This document shows, piece after piece, positions 49,422 to 58,695 of a DNA stretch of 64,000 nt. Made by a program: the position numbers and the translations under genes. Every line of letters begins with the position of its first letter. Position 1 is the first letter of the stretch. The notes beneath the pieces are model-generated. The model had not been told where the DNA came from. It ran no database searches and saw only the letters and a list, made by a program, of their open reading frames with translations. Origin of the DNA: Protea cynaroides (Eukaryota; Streptophyta; Magnoliopsida; Proteales; Proteaceae); contig CM053274.1 of the NCBI GenBank assembly GCA_028583415.1, forward strand, positions 92,536,549 through 92,600,548, in the 5' to 3' direction.

Positions 49422-52117
49422 TCCTGCCCTACCTTCAACATTAGGCCTAATATGCTTATTCGATGGTGATGCTAGTTCCTAGAGGGCGAGCCTTGGTGTG
49501 ATGGTAAGGTTGTCATATTGCAACCTGGTGGTCACAGGTTCAAATCCTAGAAACAGTCTCTCCGCATTGTGGGGGTAAGGCTGCGTACATTCTACCCTCC
49601 CCAGACCCTGCAGTAGTGGGAGCCTCGTGCACTGGGACGCCCTTTTGATGGTGATGCTAGTTCCTCTTGGTAATTCTGTCAGTACCTGCAATGTCAGATT
49701 CAGCATGTCTGACCCTTTCTATCTCATATGTGATGAATTCATTGACTTGCAAGCTACTACATTATTTAGGGTTATGGGTAATAACAAATTTGAAATATTT
49801 AAGGAAATTCATAGAATTAAAAAAAGAAGAAGAAGATGTTATTAAGAATTCAAATCATGACTCTAGTCAACTCCGTCATTCAGTCAAAGAAAGAAGCAAA
49901 CTGACTGATGAACACCAACTGGTCCACCAGGATCCACCAGGATACCTAAACAAGAGAATTCACTTAATGATGTGACTTGATTTGTGAGCCAAGTCTGTGT
50001 TACAGGCCTCTCTGCATCCAATTAGAGTCAAATCATCAAGTTTTAAAACCATGCGGTGAGCCATATGCTTATTTGATATGTTAAAATCTTTGTGTGTGCA
50101 TGAGATAAATGAATATTGTCAATCAAAAAGAAATATATATTAAGAAAGTTATAAAAAAAAGAGGGAAAAGAGAAGATATTTTTTTTTGGGGGTCAGTGCC
50201 CTTGGAGAGGGTCTGTGTGGTACAACCAGGTGTCTATTTTAGTCCACTATTTCTCTTTCTGTATTTTATGGTAGTTGGAGAATGGGATAAAACATTGAAA
50301 CTAGCAGTCTTCCCATGAAATGCCATACTCATGGAAAGGCAAACATTTCTGTTCTCTCACCCCAAACCTCATTTTTCATGTGATGAATTGTTTCGGTTTA
50401 AATTTCAATAGCGGAACAGGTCACTGGTATATATATGTTCTGTAGTAATTAAGGTGACATGATGTGATATAGCAACTTGGGTTCTATATTCCTTTTCAGA
50501 TAATATCCTGCTTGCCCTTTTGCAGAAGCATACGTCAACAGAAAGGTGTGCAGAGCTGACAATCATTGCAGCAACACATGGGCTAAAGGAGGCCTGGATC
50601 GCGAATCAGGTACTTGTTTAATTAAATTGCTTTGCTTTTCAAGAATTAATTCTTTTTTATTGGATGGTAGAATCAAACAATGCTAGAATTATTGAGTAAG
50701 CAATACAAAAGATAGAATTTCCTCTTCTGCCAGTGTGGTTTTTTTTTTTTTTTTTTGGGTAAGTTCTTCTGCCAGTGAGTTGATTAGACTCAATCACTCA
50801 AAGAAAATGGCGCACAAAGTAATGATTTCAACCAATCCAAGATCTCACTAATCTCATTGGTAGTGAATATACTACAAGGCTATTTGACTGCCTACTTTTT
50901 CTGAAATCCCATTGAACATTTGAATGATAATATACCATTCCATTCTTCTTCGACTAAGTGTGTGGTCCTTTTCACCTCAAATTAGCTTCTTTCCAAAGCT
51001 TGAGCTGATTTATGAATACAGCAGGCTGATTTTATATATGAAATCGAATCTCGTCTGCATCTCAAATCTGTGCTTCTATTTTGCAGCCTGTACTCGGCGT
51101 CATGTATTTGGTGCAATATGCACCTACCATTGGATTCTGGCTTTTGGACAAGGTATGACAGAACCCTATGAGGCAGACTCTGAAACATGAATCATGTCAG
51201 ACTGTTGAAATTGGTTTATGATTCAAATACCATAATGAAAAGGCTGTCCTTCAGTTGTTCTTGTTCCATGCATATCTTACTTGTGAATTTCATTTCGGTA
51301 ACCATTTCGGTCAAGGGACCAAAATGAGATTATTGGGCATGTCGTTTGGAAATTTTCTTCTAACTTTTTGGTGGATATATATATATATATATCATCAAGT
51401 GCTTCTATCTAGTGGTTGATGTATTACTTTACAAAAGAAACCTCATTCACAAATTTCCGAGAAGTTTGGAAGTTGACCAAAATGAATGGTTGCATACATC
51501 TTTTTCTTTTTGGTCAAGAACTGATCATGAAATTTTGGCGGAATGAAACGAAATTTACAACTAAGATGCATATGTACTCTGATGCAGATCAGAGAGAGAT
51601 CTGCAAGTGATGAGCAATTGAAAGAAGATGAGAAAAGAAGAAAGACAAATGGCTGTTCTGGGACTGTGACAGTGCCCATGAATAGTACCCGGGGAATAGT
51701 AATTGAAGACAAGAGAAGAGAGGAGAGAGGGGAGAGAGCAAGAGGCAACAACCTTAGCTAAATCAATTATTTCATTCCATTAATCAAATTGTATGTAAGG
51801 CTAGGGCTCTTATGGCTCCGTTTGTTTTGAACGTAAAATTTCACGGTTTTATGTGTAACATCTTATATGTAATTTTTTTTTTCAATGTTTGTTTCCAATA
51901 GGCAAAAGAAAGACGGAGTTTCTTTTCCTTCTCCCTTAGAGATCACTATATTTTACCTCTTGGAAACAGACATTGAAAAAAGGTTTACATATAAAATGTT
52001 ATACATAAAATTTTACATCAAAACAAACGAAGCCTACACGTATTTGTAAAACAGAAAATAGATATAAGATATAAGTCTACCTAACCTAAGCTTCTTACTT
52101 AACTCAAACAATCAAAT

Positions 52118-52156
<39 letters not shown>

Positions 52157-53917
52157 AATTGAAACATCCCATGCGCGGGTTAAAGGAGTCCTTAAATGAC
52201 TCAAAAAATGAACTTTTATCTAAACCTTATCAACTACTAAAACTAAAGAAGACTCTAACTAGCCTTATCTGCTAAGGCATGTGGCCCACTAGAATAAAAT
52301 AATAATCTTCTTGCATCTTTAAGACCCACACTATTGGCCTTATAATTTTTGTCCATTACAACATTAAAACCCGAAAAGCCCAATTTAAACCTATACCAAA
52401 ACTTGGCCCTAATTTAAGCCGGGCCATATATCTTTCCTGCATTACTCTCCTATCCATTTATCTAGACAATTCTCATGGTACCTCACCTCTTGAGTGGACG
52501 TGGCTCTAGTTAACAAGGATAGTTCTTGGTTTGCTAAAAGCATATTAGCATTCAGGTTTTCAAGTTTTTCCTTTAAAGTGAGCCAAATTAATGTTATGGC
52601 ATCAAGGACAGATATTTGGTCCCTTCCAAAACAACACTCCTAAAATAAATGTGAACCACTTTGAGGGATGGGAAGAGCATAAAACTAATGCAGTGCTGAA
52701 TATGTAATTGCTTGGTATGATTTGTGGTACTTATTTATATTTAAAATAAATTAATATAATTTAAAATCTACAAATAGGTTAGAAGGTGTTTATCATTATT
52801 CTGATAATCTGTTATTACTTCTTTATGTCTAGTGGTACCAAACGGTTATTATTTATGACTCACAATTTAGTCTCACAAATGATTTGTCATAAATAACTCA
52901 TAAACATAAATATAAACTATGCCAAAGAGAGCCTAAGCTAAGGATACCCAGTTGTATTTTTTGAACTTGGTAACCAATGTAACAAGATTAGTCAAAGCAA
53001 AAGTTCGAGATTTTTTCTAAGACAGTTAATTAGGCACCTTTCGGTAGATATCTCTCAGCAGAAAGTCAACATTTCTGCATTGTCCTAATATTCCAATTTA
53101 TTAAACAAGGTGGCAAGTATCAATATCACTCAGCAAGTATCAGTATCACTCAGCGTATCACGAAGGTCAATTTATGAGGCATCTTGGAGACACAAAGAGA
53201 TGCTGGATACACTAAAGATAGTCGTGGATAAGCTAAGGATACCCAGTTGTATTTTTTGAACTTGGTAACCAATGTAACAAGATTAGTCAAAGCAAAAGTT
53301 GAATTTTTTTTTAAGACAAAGTTAATTAGGGTTCACTGTTTATTGTTTACCGAGCATAGAAGGATGGGAAATCTTCCATTTGTCGTTCTAACACAACGTT
53401 GTAGAATATTTCCATTCCCTTTTGCATGCTTGTGTGTTTGTGGGGGGGAAGGGGGGGGGGTTAATTTTGTTCTAATGGCAGATGACCAACATACAGGACA
53501 GCTTTCTGCCTCTTGTGTTTGCATGATGAAGTTCTGATGTATTCTCAAGCCAAATATAAGTTCGCTTCTCTCTAGAAGCTGTTGAATACCATTTTACATT
53601 TTATTTGTTTGAGTAGCATATGTAAAAACCACAACTCATTTTTGGCCATCCTTGAATAGTGATTGCCCACAAGTCAGAAGAAGCTAAAAGTTTGAAATAA
53701 TCTGTGCTGCTATAATAATTGCTACTAAACAACACTTGGTTTCCTTCCTTGTTATGTTGACAAAATTCCCACTTTTACATTCCTATTAAATTTAACCCAA
53801 TTCTTCTGCTGTTATTTCATTGGCCTTCAGATTGGTGGGAATCGAGTTAAAGCTGCAGCACAGAAGGGAAACCTGTACTCATTGGGATTACTCTTTGGCA
53901 ACAAGAAGGGAGCATGA
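38055..53917 (+). CDS. Membrane-anchored short-chain dehydrogenase/reductase (DHRS7-like)
   Basis: NAD(P)-dependent oxidoreductase of the classical SDR family; substrate unknown. Twelve exons: 38055-38139, 38271-38326, 38450-38483, 42814-42912, 43017-43165, 44682-44720, 44992-45084, 45609-45707, 48566-48667, 50526-50609, 51087-51152, 53831-53917; all GT..AG, open for 330 aa. Seen: an N-terminal hydrophobic anchor (about residues 7-25), the cofactor motif TGASRGIG (52-59), LDLAS after strand 3, HNAAYE in place of NNAG (134-139), MSSGTGKVP with the catalytic Ser (187/188), YSASK (Tyr201, Lys205) and VCPGPIATS. The order matches plant DHRS7-like SDRs (Arabidopsis At3g03330 type, from memory), likely on ER or lipid-related membranes. 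The locus is unusually long: introns 3, 8, 9 and 11 are 4.3, 2.9, 1.9 and 2.7 kb and carry transposon pieces, yet every splice site is intact. Confidence 0.92.
40925..41830 (+). pseudogene. LINE remnant (zinc-finger RT tail plus RNase H) in SDR intron 3
   Basis: The plus strand reads LWRATLLQ-, FWCIWEERDAILF, SLEMMVIEKVKVRVAHWIV (the segment after plant LINE reverse transcriptases), then SNFDALPFGYPSP, GAGESMRSCSGKVLRVYSAP, SIRVELFSLKMGLELVLREG and GDSAMIIA (RNase H), with stops and frameshifts. It ends in a 3' UTR-like stretch with AATAAATGAAAAAATG. Sense orientation to SDR. A 5'-truncated, dead L1-type element. Confidence 0.7.
43773..44586. repeat. Tandem duplication of about 330 bp in SDR intron 5
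   Basis: Copy 1 (43773-44242) and copy 2 (44256-44586) agree at nearly every base: ATGGTGAAGCTTCTTATATA, CAACTTTCATCCCTTACAGT, GGGCTCAAAAGTT and CACCCCTGATATGGTGCAAG. Copy 1 is longer only because of the insertion at 43927-44050. Confidence 0.9.
43927..44050 (+). mobile_element. 124 bp GC-rich insertion with 17 bp target duplication
   Basis: Flanked by perfect ACTTAAATTTGCAACTT direct repeats (43910-43926, 44051-44067; up to 20 bp if the preceding T's count). The paralogous copy at about 44390-44415 has this site once, unoccupied. The insert is GC-rich (GGTTCTCGAAGGCCGACGGG, CCCCTCCTCGGGGTTCCAAC) and ends in a T-run. A 17 bp target duplication and a homopolymer end are marks of LINE-mobilised retroposition, but no clear Pol III A/B box is present, so calling it a SINE is not supported. 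It may be a retroposed piece of another RNA. Confidence 0.75.
45944..46290 (+). repeat. LTR-like sequence in SDR intron 8
   Basis: Starts TGTTAAGTTTTAGTTTTG and contains the repeat TAGGTGTCACCTAGT, a TATA-like ATTATTATAAATTA and a CT-rich leader, the build of a copia LTR promoter. No matching end or target duplication could be fixed, so this is tentative. Confidence 0.3.
47060..47510 (+). repeat. LTR fragment with degenerate primer-binding site, SDR intron 8
   Basis: A TATA-like ATCTATAAATAGTGAC and a CT-rich leader are followed by TGGTATTAAAGTGG (47491-47504), a decayed form of TGGTATCAGAGC. Then comes low-complexity text rich in GATCTGATC up to about 47860. No coding domain. Just before it, 46860-47045 ends in TTAATAAAATATTTACTTACCC, like a LINE 3' end (weak). 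Confidence 0.4.
49481..49646 (+). mobile_element. Au SINE with 19 bp target duplication, SDR intron 9
   Basis: tRNA-derived head GAGGGCGAGCCTTGGTGTGA, B-box GGTTCAAATCC (49537-49547), then the Au body GGGGGTAAGGCTGCGTACAT, CCTCCCCAGACCCTGCAGTA and the tail TGCACTGGGACGCCCTTTT. Flanked by perfect GATGGTGATGCTAGTTCCT (49462-49480, 49647-49665). Full length for the family and probably fairly young given the intact duplication. Not a tRNA gene. Confidence 0.92.
51814..52034. mobile_element. MITE with about 50 bp TIRs, SDR intron 11
   Basis: Left GGCTCCGTTTGTTTTGAACG and right (reverse complement) GGCTTCGTTTGTTTTGATGT, both then TAAAATTT, TAACATYTTATATGTAA. 221 bp, no coding content. TIR wording recalls Tourist/Harbinger-type MITEs. 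The flanks TAT and TAC do not give a clean 3 bp duplication. A half copy lies at 19327-19470. Confidence 0.65.
52935..53330. repeat. Direct repeat, two copies of about 100 bp, SDR intron 11
   Basis: 52935-53034 and 53230-53330 share AAGCTAAGGATACCCAGTTG, TTGAACTTGGTAACCAATGT and AACAAGATTAGTCAAAGCAA with few differences. The spacer holds short TATCACTCAGC-type repeats. No coding sense. Confidence 0.8.
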
Positions 53918-54636
53918 GCCTGTGATGTTTATGAACTGTACAAGTAGATTCAAAACTAGATCCATATAAACTTGACCTGTACCATTTGTTTTTAATCCCA
54001 CTTAAATGACTCCATGCTTACAAAATTTCATTTGTTTGGTTGTTTTACTATTCCTTTTCTCTCTCCAATGAGGGAGTGGTGGTACTATTTCAGTGGAGCA
54101 GCTTTCTGATTGACTCTGACAGTCCTCTCTTTTCTAAATTTCTATCAACGATTGAGTAAAATATAAATCTTTCCGAACAATTTTGTTTGAAAATTTCAGT
54201 GAATCCTTAACTATTTCTCACATTTTTCCTCCTTTTCAGGTGGCAATGTGATACCTTGGTTGTAAAATTTGTTTCTCATTGTCCAGAATTTCTGAAATGT
54301 TTGTTTTGCTGCCAGAGTGAAATTATTGATGCCAATTAAGCTGAACAGTAAAAGTTTTAGCTGTTCAGTCATTTGGGCTAGATTCAGCAATTTCCATCTA
54401 AAACCCCAATTTCAGTTGAAATCTTAGATCAGCTTAAATGCCTACTAGAACCCTGCTCTCAGTCCTTATGCTTCCATTTCCAAAGGGAACCTGTTGGGTA
54501 TGAAGGACACTGTAGAGCAATGAATAGGCCACATCTATTACGTAAGACCCACGCACATGCTGAAATGAGAGCAGCCAGGAGTATTGGGTAGGTGCATGCC
54601 CAAGCAATGGAAATGCTCCTGCCTTGGTTCATGCCA
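53918..54636. other. SDR 3' UTR and downstream, no gene
   Basis: Begins with the SDR 3' UTR. T-rich, no exon or repeat recognised. Confidence 0.5.
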
Positions 54637-56230
54637 CCTTGTCTGATAACTAATCAAGTTATAGAGACCCAATTCATAAACATTTCTCTCCCCTGTTTAT
54701 TGTCTCGTGATCTTGAAGAGATGATAGACTTTGATGAGTTCGCTGTATTCTTGCTAGAAATAATAAAATCAAGGATAAATTTCAGCTACCCTCCATAATA
54801 GTTTCGAAACATCATCTACCACCCACACTTTTCAAAAAACATCAACTACACCCAAGTAACTGATGGAAGAGACTGAAATCACTGTTAGACATTTTTACCC
54901 TTTTCGTTTTTAATTGAAAATTTTAAAAAAACTAATAAAATTACTAATATAACCCATCTCATTTTCTAACTTATCAAAAAAAAAACAAATTTGCCTTAGA
55001 ACCTGCACCTGAAGAAACTATCTTGTGTCATCGGAGAACACAAACACATACCCCTTGGGAATAATCTAGGGTTTCTTCAAGTCGAGATGGATTTGGTTGT
55101 TACTGTGAAACTGGAAGCCTGAGCCCGCCAATCGGCTCTTCACCGTTGCTGGATCTGCATAAGAAATACTGAAATCGCTGACAATAGGAACTCTTTTCGC
55201 CCTAAAGAGATGAAATTTGGAAGAAACGTTCAGTTTCGATGAAAATCTGAAATCCATGGGGGTGGCCTAGTTCCCTCCACTGGTAGGTTGTCAGCCATGT
55301 CGTCGGAGAAGGAAGGGAGAAAAAAAGAACCAGCCAAGAAAATAAAAGAAAACAGATGGAGAATTGAAGAATAAGAAGATAAAGAAACAGATAAAAGAAA
55401 ACAAAAACGAAGAAAAAGAATGAGGCAGAGGAAGAAGGAGGAGAAGAAAAAAAAAATTCCAGTGAGAAAAACGCACAGGAAGAAGAAAACCAGAAAAGTA
55501 GCGTAGGACGACAAGTAGAAAGAAAAGAAAAAAAACTACCTGGTTGGTCGCCTGAATAAATGGCGCTGCCAAAATAAAAATAAAGTAGAAGGAAAAACAG
55601 AAGAAAATCAAGATTAGGAATTGGAAGGAAAAACAGAGGAGAATGATAGCCAAGATCCTGAAAAATGAGTTAAAAAAGAGTCTCGGAAAAGGGTCGGCCA
55701 TTGACGATGGCAAGGAATCATTTTATTTCTCAGTTTCGGAGGGTCATCCGATTGCTGTAGGTTTCCATAGTTAGGTTTCAGTGGGTAAAGAAGAAGAAAC
55801 ATGATTTAGATTTGGGGTTTTACCCTCCTTAAGTGAAGGAGGGTAAAACTGTCTTTTAATATTTTTTTAAGGGCATTATTGTCCATTTCAAAATCAATTT
55901 TGGGTGATATCAGCAACTAACATAATTCGTTTAACGGAATGGACTTATTTGATTAACGGTGGTAAGCGTTTGGGTGGTAGTTGATGTTTTTTGAAAGATG
56001 TAGGTGGTAGGTGATGTTTCGAAACTATTTTGGGGGTAGCTGAAATTTATTCTAAAATGAAAAAGGAAGGAATGACCAGTCTTGAGTATTCTTGGAAGAT
56101 TTGTCTGATAACTAAGAAATTTACAGTGACCCAATTCATAATTTCAGTCTCTCCTGTGCCCTGATCTTGAAGAGATATCAGGTTTTGAGTTAAGCCTTGT
56201 TTCTTACTAGAAGTAATAAATAAAAAATGA
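54637..56230. repeat. About 135 bp duplication on both sides of MULE-like element 2
   Basis: 54637-54773 and about 56097-56230 share TTGTCTGATAACTAA, GACCCAATTCATAA, CTCTCC, GTGATCTTGAAGAGAT and TTACTAGAA-GTAATAAA-like text, at perhaps 75-80 % identity by eye. Far too long for a target duplication, so a host tandem repeat existed before or during the element's arrival. Confidence 0.6.
54774..56050. mobile_element. MULE-like TIR element 2
   Basis: Inverted ends of about 80 bp (54774-54856, 55969-56050) starting ATAAATTTCAGCTACC, with three spaced motifs each: CAGCTACC, CATCTACCACC / CACCTACCACC and CATCAACTACCACCC. The design is the same as element 1, but the sequence is clearly diverged. The interior is purine/pyrimidine skewed; the minus-strand frames at 55230-55713 are low-complexity. 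A short coding-like patch on the minus strand (about 55257-55066, FHLFRAKRVPIVSDFSISYA) may be captured sequence. No transposase seen. Confidence 0.7.
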
Positions 56231-56452
56231 CTAGGATAAGAACAAATTAAATAATGGAAACCAAGAGTTTGGTAGCTTGTCATCATTGTCGAATAAACAA
56301 ATAATTATCTACATTCTTAGCATCATGATATTTAAAAAAACTTAAACTGAGAATAAACAAGTCATCAACGACATTCTTGGCAACCAAACATAAAACCTTA
56401 AACTCTTACCCAAAAAAAAAAAAAAACACACTATTTGCTTTGTCTGATCTGT

Positions 56453-56640
56453 TTCAGACGCCGACACATTTTGGAAAATGATTGGTGCACCATTTGGCCT
56501 TGGGCCCCGCACATTTGTTGGACAAAACTTGGCTACGTTATAGGCAAAATTAGCCATTGCTGTCATACTGCAACGTCTCTCTTTTCGACTTGCACCAACT
56601 TAATTACCAACATGCATCAATGGGGATCGGGATTTTCTGT
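56453..56640 (+). pseudogene. Inverted copy of the CYP734A-like haem-binding exon
   Basis: The plus strand reads APFGLGPRTFVGQNLA, then (after a stop) AKLAIAVILQRLSFRLAPT, the haem-binding loop region of the P450 on the opposite strand, with the haem-ligand Cys of FGLGPRTC changed to Phe. It stops where the minus-strand copy leaves recognisable P450 sequence. Forms the left arm of the hairpin at 56491-56856. Confidence 0.85.
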
Positions 56641-56856
56641 TTGGCTGCCAGATGCCTTATGGGAGCTGGGAACCTCACCGTGCAGCTCACATAAGGCATC
56701 TAGCAGCCAGACAAAAGATCCCGATCCCATTGATGCATGTTGATAAGTTGGTGCAAGTCGAAAAGAAAAACGTTGCAGTATGACAACAATGGCTAATTTT
56801 GCCTGCAACATCGCCAAGTTTTGTCCAACACATGTGCGGGGCCCAAGGCCAAACGG
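56491..56856. repeat. Large near-perfect inverted repeat (arms about 170 bp, short loop)
   Basis: Left arm about 56491-56670 and right arm about 56683-56856 are reverse complements at roughly 85-90 % by eye, with a loop of about 12 nt (AACCTCACCGTG). The outer two-thirds is P450 coding sequence (CYP734A-like C-terminus); the inner 50 bp of each arm (GGGATCGGGATCTTTTGTCT, GCTGCTAGATGCCTTATG) is not P450 and resembles the foldback elements in having a palindromic core. A transcript across it would fold into a long, imperfect hairpin. Confidence 0.88.
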
Positions 56857-58143
56857 AATTAACGCCCCAATGTCGTCACGGCCCACACCATTCGAGAACC
56901 GAGCAGGGTTGAATTCCATCACATCATTGCCCCCCAATGCTGGATCATGAGGAACGGCAAGGATTGGAACAAAAAACTCAGTCCCTCGAGGGATCATGTA
57001 GTCCCCGAGCTGGACATCAGTTTTTGCCTCCCTGATCATTGCAACCACGGCTGGATACATACAATCTCAGTGTTTCCTTCACCATCATTGTTAGCTGCAA
57101 AAACATCCCAAAGCAATGAAAACAATATTGAAATTGACTAAATACAACGAAACCCGACTCACATTAGACCATTATAAATAGGAAAATTAGTTAAGAGAAA
57201 AGAAAGTGAAGCTCAAAACCCAAATGGAGGAAGATAAGAGCATACCATGGATTCTTTCCAGTGGTAGCAGAAGGATAGAACTCTGGGAAGTATATTATGA
57301 GAGAGAGCTGGCATAGGGTGTCAAATCCATCTTCTCTTTAAGGTTTCCTAGGAAGAAACGATAAGGAGGACCTCTGATACCTTGGTTTCCAAAATACTCT
57401 GCCAACCTTCTGTGTCTCCACCAAATGACATACATCAGCTTCATCACTGGAACTAAAACTAGTAGTGATAGAACCACAACGACCCAATACCAGCACAAGA
57501 GCTCCTCCATGCCTTGCTTGGTTACAACACAGTTGATAATGTATGTTAAGCAGTAAATCATTGTTAGCTACAAAAACATCCCAAAGCAATGCAGATGACA
57601 TACATGTTAGAAAATGTTAAGATCAACCGTTTTGAAATTTTCACACAGGTCAAAAAGAACTGGATAGGATAATCATATTACCATTTTAAGCTTGATCCAC
57701 GTCACTAAGGTCTGTTTTCCGGCCAAGAAAAAAGTCTTTGACTCCTCAACGATATCAGTCATTCTGATGGAAGAGTCCGATGATGCTGCGGCTTTGTAGC
57801 TACTGCCGAAGACTTCATCTTCAAGCTGTTTCATGAGTGGGTGAGAATCGAATATTTCATAGAATTCGGATTTGAAGAAGACCTCTCTGATGAGCTTTGG
57901 GTCTGATACCGTCACTCGAGCGACTGTAGGTCCGAACCATACCAGAGAAGTAGCACCTGAAAATTAAGGATATGTTGTTAAAACTCAAAGAAAGTTACAT
58001 TCTATTGATGAACTCGTTCTAACAGTTAGAGCTAGTGGTGGAAATTATGTAAAAGGTGTTCAGGTGTGTTCGGATGTATATTTAGACTCTATAGTCAGAA
58101 TGGAAGATATAGAGAAAGAGAGAAAGAGATCTCATTCCAACAC

Positions 58144-58198
<55 letters not shown>

Positions 58199-58695
58199 AC
58201 CCAAACACTCAAACACACATTCTCTCTTAAAAGCTCACAGAGAGAGACCCAAAATAGAACGAATAGAAGAAGACAACGCATTACAATAGCAGTACCAAAC
58301 TTCCTTATCAACATTCAAGCTCTCATTTAGAACAAAAGAAAAAGAAAAAGGAAAAAAAAAAAACAAACGGAGGAAGATAAGAGCATACCATAGATTGTTT
58401 TCCAGTCGTAGCAGAAGGATAGAACTCTGGGAAATATGTTATGAGAGAGAGGCGTCGGCATAGGGTATGAGGAAGCCTTGATCAAATCCATCATTTCTTT
58501 AAGGTTTCCAAGGAAGAAACGGTTAGGAGGGGCTCTGATTCGTTGCTTTGCAAAATACTCCGCCAACCTTCTCGGTCTTCCACCAAAAACTTCTCCATGA
58601 CTTATCTTCTGCTTCCACTTATTTTTGCTTTTGCTGAATTTGAAAGCACTTTTCCTTCTGCTGATGATTCTTCTGCGAGTAACTAGAACACCCAT
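56640..58695 (-). pseudogene. CYP734A/BAS1-like cytochrome P450, scrambled pseudogene
   Basis: CYP734A enzymes inactivate brassinosteroids by C-26 oxidation at the ER. Minus-strand pieces, 5' to 3': exon 1 copy A (58695-58389: GRPRRLAEYFAKQRI, PPNRFFLGNLKEMMDL, SYPMPTPLSHNIFPRVLSFC, donor intact) with a non-P450 basic N-terminus; a chimeric exon 2 (57956-57682: VTVSDPKLIREVF, KSEFYEIFDSHPLMKQLE, then directly FGSSY, then DIVEESKTFFLAGKQT); exon 1 copy B (57561-57246: MEELLCWYW anchor, WWRHRRLAEYFGNQGIRGPP, frameshift before PMPALSHNILPRVLSF); and the last exon (57094 to about 56700: KETLRLY with the E-x-x-R motif, frameshift, PAVVAMIREAKTDVQLG, NDVMEFNPARFSNGVGR, FGLGPRTCVGQNLA, SFRLAPTYQHA). 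The middle exons are gone and exon 1 is present twice, so this is a broken, partly duplicated gene. Confidence 0.85.
58147..58195. repeat. (AG)n microsatellite within the P450 wreck
   Basis: About 49 bp of AG dinucleotide between exon 1 copy A and the chimeric exon 2. Confidence 0.95.

Noticed and set aside
49490..49560. tRNA-like A and B boxes
   Set aside because: They belong to an Au SINE with a 19 bp target duplication. No cloverleaf or acceptor stem is present; the same applies to 30632-30798.
55230..55713. Phe/Leu-rich minus-strand frames that look like membrane proteins
   Set aside because: Low-complexity purine-rich strand of MULE-like element 2 read backwards; no conserved motif.
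56435..56743. 102-codon plus-strand frame as a separate gene
   Set aside because: Out of frame with the P450 sense of the same DNA; it is the inverted haem-binding exon copy plus the foldback core.
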